Virus record (IMG/VR): IMGVR_UViG_3300049043_000348
Location: 1-60,985 of that record
Reading direction: 5' to 3' (one strand)
DNA: 60,985 nt
Origin: a virus
The position numbers were made by a program, and so were the translations under genes. The notes beneath the pieces are model-generated. The model was given only the letters and a program-made list of their open reading frames with translations, had not been told where the DNA came from and ran no database searches. How positions within the stretch are numbered: position 1 is the first letter of the stretch; the number at the start of each line of letters is the position of its first letter. Below are positions 43,812 through 52,574 of this stretch, piece by piece.

Positions 43812-45446
43812 TTATATTAGATACAGCAACGCGGGGCTGGATAGCTGCCGCGATGAGGTTCGGATCTTCCCTAACTCATCCTTTAAAATCTGGTAATGCT
43901 TATCGTAAAGTAAAATCAAGCCCTGAAGCTGGGACAAAAAGCCAGAATTTGATAATTCTGTGATCGGTACAGGAACAGGATTCCCTTCGGCGTCACGTCC
44001 ACGATAATAAATGTCTCCAGTTTGATCGTATAATTTTTTGACATCTATTCCTTTATTAGCGTCTCCAAGACCGAAGTCTATATTTTGTAGGGCATCCCAG
44101 TTTACTGCGGAACCCGTTGGACGCATCTTTGCCACTAATTGCTGCATCTTAAGACGAGCAATAATCATTTGGTCTACTGGTTCTTGAATTTTTTCTGGTA
44201 CTGCGAGGGAAGTCATATCATAGTTCTGTACCATATAAAATGTATACGAGAACTCTGCGTTTCCGATTTCCTTTGGATCTTGAGGGCGAATCATATTTTT
44301 CTTAATCCCCCACTCAAGCATTGTATTTGTAGGACGACAAAAAACGCCACGATAAATATTCCACTTGGTATCAGAAACAATCTCTTCGTTTTCTCCAAGC
44401 TTTTCAGGCTTTCCTCTTTTAACGATTGTTGACTTATTTTTCTTTGTTGTAACAACCGTATACGGATCGCTATCTACTGTCTTTAATTCAAATTCTAAAA
44501 CGTCAATATTCCATTCATCATAAGGACGAAGGAAAGTTACATTCCATTCTGTAAGCCAAGTAATGTTATCGTAAAGTTGGAACTCTTTTGAAAACTGAGC
44601 CATCTTCCATATCTCCTCTTCGCTAATCTTTCCTCCAAATTCAACTCCATATTTTCTACGAAGCTCACTAATCTTATAAGTACGAATAACACCACGCCAA
44701 GTGGTATCTCTAAAGTCAGGATAGTTGGAATAAGAATAAAAACAGTTTTCTGGTTTCAGCCACTCTACGTGAATCACTCCGTTATCATCCATCCAAGTAT
44801 ACGTTGCTACAAATCCTGTTTCGGCAGAATCGTGCAACATCTTTTCTTTTAGAACATCGAACCATCCGTTAGCAGCAAGAACATCATTACAGCCAAGCTC
44901 ATACTGAATTTCTTCAGGAAGACGCTGAAATTGTGACTGCCAAAGTTTTAGTTCTTCTTTATCTTCTGGAAGCTCTTGATTCTGTGGAAGAATTTGAACT
45001 CCTGATTCTGCTTGAAGTGTTTCAAGTAGTTGTCTGTTCTCTAAAATAAATTCAAGGTTTTCGTACTCTTCTTGTTTTTGTTTTGTGCTGAGGGAATCTG
45101 TGGCTGTCACTTTAATCTTTTCTCCGCGCTGCATCCAGCGACCAACAAGACCAGAGACAATTCTATTGACGATATTAATAGATTGCCAGTTAATATTTAA
45201 ATAATTAACTTTCCCATTAAATTCAAGAAGGTCTTGAAATTTACTCATTGGAACACGACCATTTGCATAACCGCGATTTGTTCTCCAACGAGCATTTCGA
45301 ACCCAGAAATAACTTGATATACCTCCGGTAATAGTTCCGTTGATATGCTGCGCTAATTGTTTTCCGTATGACCAATCAGACTTTTCTTTGATACTTAACT
45401 TATCAAGTTGAAACGTCTTTAATGGTTGAGCAGAGTAATCCTGCAT
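43812..45446 (-). CDS. Portal protein, N-terminal part
   Basis: This frame of 544 residues opens MQDYSAQPLKTFQLDKLSIK, with INWQSINIVNRIVSGLVGRW typical of portal wing helices and long portal-like segments (YIELGCNDVLAANGWFDVLK-type, MIRPQDPKEIGNAEFSYTFY). With the 43009-43749 part, the portal is about 810 residues, the size seen in crAss-like phages. Portals form the 12-fold DNA gate of the head. A TATATTTG (-7-like) lies about 20 bases upstream. Confidence 0.75.
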   Translation of the reverse strand: MQDYSAQPLKTFQLDKLSIKEKSDWSYGKQLAQHINGTITGGISSYFWVRNARWRTNRGYANGRVPMSKFQDLLEFNGKVNYLNINWQSINIVNRIVSGLVGRWMQRGEKIKVTATDSLSTKQKQEEYENLEFILENRQLLETLQAESGVQILPQNQELPEDKEELKLWQSQFQRLPEEIQYELGCNDVLAANGWFDVLKEKMLHDSAETGFVATYTWMDDNGVIHVEWLKPENCFYSYSNYPDFRDTTWRGVIRTYKISELRRKYGVEFGGKISEEEIWKMAQFSKEFQLYDNITWLTEWNVTFLRPYDEWNIDVLEFELKTVDSDPYTVVTTKKNKSTIVKRGKPEKLGENEEIVSDTKWNIYRGVFCRPTNTMLEWGIKKNMIRPQDPKEIGNAEFSYTFYMVQNYDMTSLAVPEKIQEPVDQMIIARLKMQQLVAKMRPTGSAVNWDALQNIDFGLGDANKGIDVKKLYDQTGDIYYRGRDAEGNPVPVPITELSNSGFLSQLQGLILLYDKHYQILKDELGKIRTSSRQLSSPALLYLI

Positions 45447-45495
45447 TGTTGCATTTTTATCTACAACAAATATACTTAATTTTTCACAATTTTTT

Positions 45496-45732
45496 TTATC
45501 TTGCTAATACCCCGCTATTTGGGTAAATTTTTACGAGCGGTGTTTGGGGAGGAGCTGGCTTGTAAATTGGTTCAAGACCGCCAACAAGAGCAATCATAGC
45601 GCTTACACTTCGGTCAAATGCGGTACGCTTATTGGGATCAAAATTCTTCAGGTCTTCTAGTAGTTCAATGAAGTATATTTTTTCGCAGTAATGCTCGATA
45701 TAGCTAATCATCGCATCGTTCTGTTTGGTCAT
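45496..45732 (-). CDS. Terminase large subunit, C-terminal tail
   Basis: MTKQNDAMISYIEHYCEKIY to VKIYPNSGVLAR is in the frame that continues the terminase if one A is removed near 45770 (KRE-KDVERHYGFPVTDFA). It is therefore the end of the terminase rather than a separate gene. Confidence 0.5.
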   Translation of the reverse strand: MTKQNDAMISYIEHYCEKIYFIELLEDLKNFDPNKRTAFDRSVSAMIALVGGLEPIYKPAPPQTPLVKIYPNSGVLAR

Positions 45733-45767
45733 CGCAAAGTCGGTGACGGGGAATCCGTAATGCCTTT

Positions 45768-47477
45768 CTACATCCTTTTTCTCTTGGTTGGATCTATTGC
45801 GTTGAGGGGAAAACGTGCCAGATAGCCGAGCTTGCCCCTATTCTTAAAATAGGTGTAGTAGTCGTCTGATACAAACTCGTAATAGACCTGATAACCAAGG
45901 TATTCTGCGGCAAGCATTATCTGGTTATGCAAGTCCTCTTTCTCGCTTGGTCGCCCGTAAAGATGCCCTGTAAATAGGCCCGTATTCTCCGGATCACGAA
46001 TATCGTACTTTACAAAAACCCAAGCCGAAGCCTTTGAGCCGTATCTTTTACCGCCTTGCGAGTTAGAGTATCCGTCCACCCCAATTACTCCAATGTCTGT
46101 TCTGGATGGCTTTTTTAATCCCGTGTCGTAGTAGTGCTTATTTGTTTCCCCTTTAAGGTTTAGGTCGCCTACGAACTGCCAGCAAAATGACTCTTCATTA
46201 CTGCTTATATCTCGCCACCTAACGAGCTGCGTCATCTCGTCTCTGTAGAAAAGAACCTTTCTTTTATAGACGTCCTGCTCTTTTAATTTTTCTATCTGGT
46301 CGTTAATATTAACCACGTTAAAGATGCAGTCAGCGTTTGCCGACATAAAGGCTTCCACCTCCGTACAGGGGTTCATACGGATTTCTTCCTCTAGGTCATC
46401 ACCAGTTCTTCCCTCACGCCTCTTTAATATATACGCCTTTGCACCAAGTTCAATGTCTTCTTCACTAATCTCTGATATGGTGTTTCCTTCTTCGTCTTTT
46501 ACTACCCACTTATCTACAAGGTATTGCTTTTGTTCGGGTGTCGGGGAAGACATAACACTAAACCCGTACTTGTCAATAAAACCTTCGTACCCGTCATAGG
46601 CAGGAGCAAAATATCTTACGAGGCGGTTTATCGTTGGGCTTCTTTTATTGAGATCCGCGTTTTCCCACAACAACTTAAACTCAGCACCTCCCTTAGTCAT
46701 CTTATTACAAGTAGAAGGCATTTCCACGAAACCGACTCTCTTAACACCCTTTACAAGTGTCTTGGAGATAATCGCAAATAATTGTGAAGCCTGAATTTCT
46801 TTTTCTAATTTACCAAACTCATCCAGTAGTAGCCTACTCATACGACCTCGGTCATAGGCGTTTAGAACAGGAGCGCGGTAATTGATTTTAGACCTATTAC
46901 CTTCATCCTCTTTTTGACCAGCCGCACTACCTTCTTTCACGCTTGCCGCCTTTTGAGCAAAGACAAGCTCAGTTACGGTATCCTCTCTATTTAACTGCTT
47001 TGGTTTTAGGAAAGCTGGAAGCTGTCTATATCCATAGGCGACCATCTCCGTAAAGGTGGAACGCCCGTCCTCATTAGACTTAGATACAAGACCGCAGTTA
47101 GAATTTTTAAAGAATATTGCCTCGTAGACAAGATTTGATGTTGCTTGGGAAGACGCACCCTCACGGCGCTTCTTACTTCTTATGATTCCCAAACTCCACG
47201 GCACATTTTCCCAATGCTCCAAGAAAGTAAAATATCTCCTATCGGTATCTCGATATTCTGGACGTGAGCCATCCTCTAGTGTCCACCATTGAAGATAGAA
47301 GTAATACTTCTTGGTAATGTAATAAGGATTGCCATTTATGTAAATCCAAAGACCTTTCTTACATCTTTGAAGTTCTCTAATTGCGAACTCTTCTTGTTCT
47401 TCTGTAAGTATTAAATCTCCAGCCTTTGTATATTGAACCTTATCAAAAAATTCGGGCAGTTCTTCCCGAACCCACAT
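45768..47477 (-). CDS. terL: Terminase large subunit (TerL)
   Basis: This is the packaging ATPase-nuclease. The N-terminal ATPase domain has IRSKKRREGASSQATSNLVY (Walker A region) and SRLLLDEFGKLEKE (Walker B). The C-terminal nuclease domain has IGVIGVDGYSNSQGGKRYG, with the first catalytic Asp, and FVSDDYYTYFKNRG with the later acidic pair. Upstream in another frame lie MPNTEIIYGTNCRLPELPRI and KQILNWNKPKEEQ, so the true start is probably ATG 47575. The real end is at 45496. The start given is the first Met of the unbroken frame. Confidence 0.85.
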   Translation of the reverse strand: MWVREELPEFFDKVQYTKAGDLILTEEQEEFAIRELQRCKKGLWIYINGNPYYITKKYYFYLQWWTLEDGSRPEYRDTDRRYFTFLEHWENVPWSLGIIRSKKRREGASSQATSNLVYEAIFFKNSNCGLVSKSNEDGRSTFTEMVAYGYRQLPAFLKPKQLNREDTVTELVFAQKAASVKEGSAAGQKEDEGNRSKINYRAPVLNAYDRGRMSRLLLDEFGKLEKEIQASQLFAIISKTLVKGVKRVGFVEMPSTCNKMTKGGAEFKLLWENADLNKRSPTINRLVRYFAPAYDGYEGFIDKYGFSVMSSPTPEQKQYLVDKWVVKDEEGNTISEISEEDIELGAKAYILKRREGRTGDDLEEEIRMNPCTEVEAFMSANADCIFNVVNINDQIEKLKEQDVYKRKVLFYRDEMTQLVRWRDISSNEESFCWQFVGDLNLKGETNKHYYDTGLKKPSRTDIGVIGVDGYSNSQGGKRYGSKASAWVFVKYDIRDPENTGLFTGHLYGRPSEKEDLHNQIMLAAEYLGYQVYYEFVSDDYYTYFKNRGKLGYLARFPLNAIDPTKRKRM

Positions 47478-47576
47478 CTGCTCTTCTTTTGGTTTATTCC
47501 AATTAAGAATTTGTTTATGCGGGGAAGTTCTGGTAGCCTACAATTTGTCCCGTATATTATTTCGGTATTGGGCATA

Positions 47577-47711
47577 TTATTTCTTACCGCCTTGTCCTCT
47601 ACTTATCACAGACCTTTTGTCTCTTTTGTTTCTGGACTTCTGCGCTTTGCCTCCTTTTGTCTTAAAGAAGACAACTTTTCTTGCGTCTGACGCTCCTTTT
47701 GATTTTGCCAT
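47577..47711 (-). CDS. Very basic peptide, 44 aa
   Basis: MAKSKGASDARKVVFFKTKG continues with QKSRNKRDKRS and ends GQGGKK. It lies two bases before the terminase ATG at 47575. Such basic peptides accompany terminases in related phages. The role is unknown. Confidence 0.5.
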   Translation of the reverse strand: MAKSKGASDARKVVFFKTKGGKAQKSRNKRDKRSVISRGQGGKK

Positions 47712-47713
47712 AA

Positions 47714-48040
47714 CTAATCTCTTATATCTGCAATTCTATCTAAGAATGGTTTTTTTTCTTCTTTCTTTGTTCCGGGTATACTTTCACTTAATGACCTTAT
47801 AGAGTCACTAACTGCGCTACTCTTTTCAAGAATCTTAAAGATACGCTCAAAGCTTTTATCTTTTGCGTCATCGATGTTTACATTCTTGAGGTTAACACTA
47901 TTAAGAAGGTCGGCCATTTCATTAGCTTTACGCTGTAGGCTAAAATATAGCTTACCAACCCCGCTTTCTCTATACCCTTCTAATTCTTTTTCAAGTTCTG
48001 CAATTCTGTTCTCAAGGATTTTTTTTGCTGCATCTGTCAT
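47714..48040 (-). CDS. Coiled-coil protein upstream of terminase
   Basis: This 108-residue charged helical protein starts MTDAAKKILENRIAELEKEL. The position fits a small terminase subunit or a packaging helper, but it lacks a visible DNA-binding helix-turn-helix. It overlaps the upstream gene by four bases. Confidence 0.5.
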   Translation of the reverse strand: MTDAAKKILENRIAELEKELEGYRESGVGKLYFSLQRKANEMADLLNSVNLKNVNIDDAKDKSFERIFKILEKSSAVSDSIRSLSESIPGTKKEEKKPFLDRIADIRD

Positions 48041-48695
48041 ACAATAGTTTTTGCGTTTAAGGGGGTAAGTCCGACAAGTAGTTTGCCTTCGTTAACTAGG
48101 TCTGTTAAGTATCCGTCTATGGCTATTACTTCTTCCCTTTCATTGTCTTCGTCTGGGAAGTGTCGAAACCTAATTAATCTTTCTTCTCTCCCTTGTAAGC
48201 CTTGAAACACTATTTCGTAGTCACAGGCTTTTAGTGTTCTCACTACATTTCCTTTCATACTTCCTGTTGTTACATATAATACATCAGGAACAAGCTTGGG
48301 TTCAATACCTTCAAGCATACCCTCATAAGGTCTATAAACGCGAAGCCCAAACTCAAAATTCTTTAATGGCTTCCATTCTTCCTCGTCAAGCCAAGCGAAA
48401 CATTGCTCAATAGGACAAGAATAAATTTTGATATCACTTCCCTCAACACTACCAGAAAGAGGCTTATAGTTTAAAACTTTATAACTTTCGTGTATGATAT
48501 TAGGATGAATAAGAATCTCTGCTCCATCTTTAATACCTTCTCCGTCAATTACAATAGCATTAACAGGTTGGGTTTCTCTTCTGTTAAGGTTATTCCAATC
48601 CCTTTCTAATCTAATGGTAGTGCCATCCTCAAAAGTGTGGCTATTCTTTTTTCGTGGTCTACACTAATAATAACTCTGCCTTCTACAGCTCTCAT
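48037..48695 (-). CDS. Conserved phage protein next to terminase, one frameshift
   Basis: The unbroken end is 48037-48318. Reading from ATG 48695 gives MRAVEGRVIISVDHEKK. One extra A near 48646 continues NSHTFEDGTTIRLERDWNN, PVNAIVIDGEGIKDGAEILI, IEQCFAWLDEEEWKPL and RPYEGMLEGIEPKLVPDVLY. The repaired length is about 219. The first 90 residues have a GroES-like beta pattern (GRVIISVD, VIDGEGIKDGAEILIHPN). The role is unknown, but the gene type commonly flanks terminase. Confidence 0.55.
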
Positions 48696-48724
48696 AGTGT
48701 TTGTTTGTGTGTGTTCCGTAAAAA

Positions 48725-49051
48725 TTACTTCTTCTTATATCGCATCATTGGTATATTACTTTTGATACGATTAACGATATCTTCTGATCTCTTGTTTTCA
48801 ATAACTTCTTTAATTCTTTTATCTTCAGCAGGTGTTGTTTTTTTGGGCTTTGTTCCGTAAAAATCTTCTTTCTCAAGAGCCTCAATCATTGCACTTTCTC
48901 TTTGCTTATCTGTTAAAGGCTTTTCTGTTTTCTTTATAATAATCGCCTTTTTAACAACTGGCTTTTTACCATAAAAATCTTCTTTCTTTAAGGCATTTAC
49001 CATACCTTTCTCAAGGTCTTTATCTTGTTTTGTAACTCTATCTGGTCTCAT
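48725..49051 (-). CDS. Hypothetical protein with an internal repeat
   Basis: The 108-residue protein contains two copies of a unit like M-x-x-A-L-x-K-E-D-F-Y-G-x-K-P (near residues 18-30 and 55-69). It is Lys-rich. Its start overlaps the upstream gene by one base. No family is recognised. Confidence 0.55.
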   Translation of the reverse strand: MRPDRVTKQDKDLEKGMVNALKKEDFYGKKPVVKKAIIIKKTEKPLTDKQRESAMIEALEKEDFYGTKPKKTTPAEDKRIKEVIENKRSEDIVNRIKSNIPMMRYKKK

Positions 49052-49368
49052 TATTTTTTATTTTTGTTACGTTCAGAAATGTTTTTAGCTTTTGCTTTAG
49101 CATCTGCCTTTGATGATGCTCCCCACGCTCTCAGGGAAAGAAGAAGGCGTGTTGGTTTCCCGTCTTTATATTCAGGCCCCGGCATACCGCCCATACGAGC
49201 AAGGAAACTTGCTCTACGAGGGTTATCTCCAGACTTAACGGGAGCCTTTAAGGTTCCGCCTGTTTCTGCTTTATAAGAAGCTCGGCCTTTCTGATTCAAG
49301 CCACCGCCTGTTAAGTTCTTACCCTCTTTGCGAGACCAAGCGGCTGTTTTAAATCTTAACTTAGGCAT
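49051..49368 (-). CDS. DUF6321-like protein
   Basis: The 105-residue protein has AAWSRKEGKNLTGGGLNQKG then RASYKAETGGTLKAPVKSGD and NPRRASFLARMGGMPGPEYK. This ordered set matches the small basic DUF6321-type proteins of Bacteroidota and marine phages. The role is unknown. The start overlaps the HNH gene stop. Confidence 0.65.
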   Translation of the reverse strand: MPKLRFKTAAWSRKEGKNLTGGGLNQKGRASYKAETGGTLKAPVKSGDNPRRASFLARMGGMPGPEYKDGKPTRLLLSLRAWGASSKADAKAKAKNISERNKNKK

Positions 49369-50089
49369 TTTGCTTATTTTGGCTGTAATTTACGATTTTT
49401 TCTGCAAAATATATTAATTCTTCAGCAGTAAACACACTTTTTATAATATTTGCAAAATAACAAACTAATTGCACATTTCCTTTCAAATAGCCCTTAGAAT
49501 TATTAATTCTATCAATACTAATATTAGTTGCTTTTTTGCCATATTCGTATGTCATCTTAACTCCAGATAAGTTGCATAACCCGTTTTGTTTTTCATACAA
49601 ATCAAGCAAATACCCTATATCTAAATTACACTCTTTGTTTTTTCTTTTAGAACAATGATTAAGTAAAGAAGAGATATAATTTTTAAATGAAGAATGTTTT
49701 TTTCTTATTTTATCGGCATAAGTTTCCGGTTGCCTTTCTTTTGAAATCATCAAAATACAATCTTTACATCTGCTTCTGTATTTTTTCAAACCATCTGAAA
49801 AACAACCATTTGCGTAAAACTGATCTAAAGTTTTTACAATATTACAATATTTACATAATTGCTTTCCTTCAAATATTATTTTTTCATATACGGGTTTTGG
49901 TCTATTTCTTTTTTCTTTTTTTCGGCAAAATTTACATATTTGACGATACCTAATGTAACCATCTCCCCTAACAGAATGTTTGTGGTATTCCGTTGGGATT
50001 CTATCTTGATTACACTTTATACATTTTGCTGTAGTATCATCGCCTTCTTTTCTTAAAATATAAGGCGCGTAAGCAACTCTGTCTTTCAT
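49361..50089 (-). mobile_element. HNH homing endonuclease with zinc-finger repeats
   Basis: The 242-residue protein has two Cys-rich knuckles, CIKCNQDRIPTEY with CKFCRKKEKR, and CKYCNIVKTLDQF with CKDC. The HNH domain follows: LCNLSGVKMTYE, ATNISIDRINNSKGYLKGNV and QLVCYFANIIKS. A TATATTTG -7 element (50107-50114) lies just upstream. No dispersed-motif copy lies in the gene, in contrast to its surroundings. It nests between DUF6321-like and methyltransferase genes. Confidence 0.75.
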
Positions 50090-50143
50090 AAAAGGGAAAT
50101 TTTATACAAATATAAATATTTTTCCCTTATAATAAGCCCAAAG

Positions 50144-50665
50144 TTAAAGTTTTTTTGCCACCAAATAAAATGAATACCGATTTTCCCCGACATCCAAGCC
50201 GCTTTCTATAACCTCAAAATAGGGCAGAAAATAAGCGTGGCCTGTAAAGTTTAATGCTTTGCCACAAAATGTTTGCTTGAACCAGAACATAAAGTCCTCA
50301 TATTTTGTATCGTGGAAATGCTCTGGGTTTTGCTTGTTTGGGTAGTAGTCTCCGTCTGGTAGGTATAAAATGAAGTACCCTCCTTGTTTTAGGAGCTTTG
50401 ACCATTCAAGGATAGCTCTAAAGTGATCAGGGAGATGTTCTAAGACGTGAGAGCTGAAGCAGCAATCAAAGGCTTCTACTAATTCAGGGTATTTTGTATC
50501 AAGGTCGTATAATGAAGGGGTTAGTATGCTTACGTGGGGGAAGTTACGGCCATCAATCCCCACAACGCCGTCTTTAACTGGTTCGTCTCCGCAACCGATA
50601 TCCACGACTTCCCCGACCAAATACTTCTCTATCTTGGGTAATATCTTTTTACTTTCTGATGCCAT
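50144..50665 (-). CDS. SAM-dependent methyltransferase (class I)
   Basis: This 173-residue protein has GEVVDIGCGDEPVKDGVVG (motif I, SAM-binding Gly-rich loop), then GIDGR, and FSSHVLEHLPDHFRAILEWS, as in small-molecule methyltransferases. It groups with the glycosyltransferases upstream, so a sugar or glycan substrate is likely. A motif copy encodes GEVVDIG. Confidence 0.75.
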   Translation of the reverse strand: MASESKKILPKIEKYLVGEVVDIGCGDEPVKDGVVGIDGRNFPHVSILTPSLYDLDTKYPELVEAFDCCFSSHVLEHLPDHFRAILEWSKLLKQGGYFILYLPDGDYYPNKQNPEHFHDTKYEDFMFWFKQTFCGKALNFTGHAYFLPYFEVIESGLDVGENRYSFYLVAKKL

Positions 50666-50679
50666 TTGTCATAGCTTTT

Positions 50680-50820
50680 CTATTTCTTTTTTAAATCATT
50701 AAATATGTTACGCCAATAAAATCTTTCATAATTTCTATAAAATTCAATACCACATATAGTATACAAAAAAAATTCTTTAATCCTATACATACTTACATTT
50801 ATAAATTCTAATAATCTCAT
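50680..50820 (-). CDS. Small basic/aromatic protein, 46 aa
   Basis: MRLLEFINVSMYRIKEFFLY is chosen as start because ATGA overlaps the upstream stop. It is Tyr/Phe-rich with several basic residues. The role is unknown. Confidence 0.4.
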   Translation of the reverse strand: MRLLEFINVSMYRIKEFFLYTICGIEFYRNYERFYWRNIFNDLKKK

Positions 50821-52253
50821 AGCTTTTCTATTTCGTTTATTGCGTTTAGGACTTGACTTGTTGTGTATTTTGCGCAAGGGGGAAGTTCTGAGTCAATATA
50901 ACAAGGCTCACTTTCCACACCAATTTGCTGATGCCAACAAAATGGTTTCATACAGATTGGGTTGTCGGTGGAGTGATTTGTAAGGATAACTTTATCCAAT
51001 AGGTCAGGATGTACCACTTCGGGGTTTGTGTTGCCAAAAAATAGGATTGACGGCACACCAAAGGCTGATGCTACGTGGCTCACGCCTGAATCAATACCTA
51101 TAAATAGGTCAGCACTTCCCACAACATAACAAAGAAAGTTTTCGTTTTGTGTATTAATGTAAATAGCGTTCTTTATTAGAGGTACGTTTCTTTTTCCTAC
51201 TTGAAATACCGAATAACCTTTTGCTTGCAGGCTCGCTACCACATTTTCCCAGTCCACCCCAAATACTCCTCTACCAGACTGCCTAATGCCCTCTAAGTGT
51301 ATTACACAGCTCTTTTTAAACAGCTTGGTAGTTTCCATAATTGGAAACCCTACTGATAGCTTAGGATTACGCATTTCCCCGTCCTTGATACCGCAGAATT
51401 GATAGTAGCTCTTTAATCTGTTCTGTAATGGGAAGGCTTCGTAAGCCATATCAAGGTTATATCTTTCTGCTCTTGGTAGTAGTCTTCCGTCTATTTGTTT
51501 TATGTGGTGTACGGGGAAGTAGTGGTTCACAAAAAGCATATAAAAGTTCTCAGGGGTATCAAGCACCACTCTATAACCCTTTTTATGAAAGTAATGTAGA
51601 ACGGGTTCAACCATTATTACGTCACCCATAGCTGCACTTCTTTTGATAATAACCGTAGGCTGATAAGGCTTATGGAATCTTCCGTGAAATCCAAATGTAT
51701 CGTAAATGGGCGCTCTTAATTCATAAGAAAATTTATCTGCTAAATCCTCTGGGGCGTATGTTATTTTATAAAACTTTATTAAGTAATCTCTATAAAGCCT
51801 CCCAATTGCTTGGTCTTCCGGATCGGTAGCAACAATAAAATCATCAAGAGTAAGCGCCGATTGAAGTTTTTTAGACCTAATAGAAAATCCTCCATTACCG
51901 ACATTTTTGCCGTCTGGATAAGTCCAAGGCGCGCCTATGTAATCATAATGCAAAAATTCTGGCAGCCACGACTTCCCGTTCAGCACATACCCATCTGCTT
52001 GAATAACCAATACAAAGTCTGTATCAAAATACTTGTATAGCTCTTTAATCATAAAGTAGCTGTACTCTTCTTTTGACCTAATAGTAGGGATATTTATTAC
52101 CTCAATTCCCTCAAATTCAAAAGGCTTGTCTGTAATAAATTTAACGGCAGCAAAGTCACATTCGGCCATACTTTTTCGTATAGCCGCTACTGCTTCTCCG
52201 TGATTAACACAGTCTACACAGATTAGGGTTACATTACTTAGACTTGTTTTCAT
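50817..52253 (-). CDS. Two-domain glycosyltransferase (DUF5672 plus GT9-like)
   Basis: The first 190 residues have VLVIQADGYVLNGKSWLPEF and YIGAPWTYPDGKNVGNGGFS, hallmark segments of DUF5672 transferases. The second half is like heptosyltransferases (GT9): KRSAAMGDVIMVEPVLHYFH at its start, VIHLEGIRQSG, VVGSADLFIGIDSGVSHVAS and a C-terminal donor-site segment. The fusion is uncommon. The likely substrates are activated heptose-type sugars, given the biosynthetic genes nearby. Such enzymes can decorate host surface or virion glycans. Confidence 0.75.
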   Translation of the reverse strand: MKTSLSNVTLICVDCVNHGEAVAAIRKSMAECDFAAVKFITDKPFEFEGIEVINIPTIRSKEEYSYFMIKELYKYFDTDFVLVIQADGYVLNGKSWLPEFLHYDYIGAPWTYPDGKNVGNGGFSIRSKKLQSALTLDDFIVATDPEDQAIGRLYRDYLIKFYKITYAPEDLADKFSYELRAPIYDTFGFHGRFHKPYQPTVIIKRSAAMGDVIMVEPVLHYFHKKGYRVVLDTPENFYMLFVNHYFPVHHIKQIDGRLLPRAERYNLDMAYEAFPLQNRLKSYYQFCGIKDGEMRNPKLSVGFPIMETTKLFKKSCVIHLEGIRQSGRGVFGVDWENVVASLQAKGYSVFQVGKRNVPLIKNAIYINTQNENFLCYVVGSADLFIGIDSGVSHVASAFGVPSILFFGNTNPEVVHPDLLDKVILTNHSTDNPICMKPFCWHQQIGVESEPCYIDSELPPCAKYTTSQVLNAINEIEKL

Positions 52254-52359
52254 TCCAAGTTTTCTTGAGTCTTTTGTATACTTTTTTCATTGTGTCGGGG
52301 GAAGACGCCGTGATGATTTGCGCTAATTTGCGTAGCTTCTTTGCTCTTGTTTTTCTCAT
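52234..52359 (-). CDS. Small basic protein, 41 aa
   Basis: MRKTRAKKLRKLAQIITASS is followed by PDTMKKVYKRLKKTWNENKS. It overlaps both neighbours (20 and 3 bases). A motif copy encodes ASSPDT. The role is unknown. Confidence 0.45.
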   Translation of the reverse strand: MRKTRAKKLRKLAQIITASSPDTMKKVYKRLKKTWNENKSK

Positions 52360-52574
52360 TGTTTCCAATTTATAGGTACTTGAATATTTTCTCCATTCAT
52401 TCTATTTGGATAAACTCTTATCTCGTCATCGTAAAAATTACGAACTGAACCATCTTCATAAAATACAACCTTCCAAACTGTATTTACATCTGGGCCGTAA
52501 TCTATCCACGCTATAGCCTTTCCGTAACCAAGTGGGGTATGAACGTCTATTCCTGCTTTTAATTCGTGTATCAT
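52356..52574 (-). CDS. Hypothetical SH3-like small protein
   Basis: MIHELKAGIDVHTPLGYGKA is followed by a beta-rich sequence (VWKVVFYEDGSVRNFYDDEI). This pattern resembles SH3 or KOW-like folds. It overlaps its neighbours by four bases on both sides. The function is unknown. Confidence 0.5.
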   Translation of the reverse strand: MIHELKAGIDVHTPLGYGKAIAWIDYGPDVNTVWKVVFYEDGSVRNFYDDEIRVYPNRMNGENIQVPINWKQ

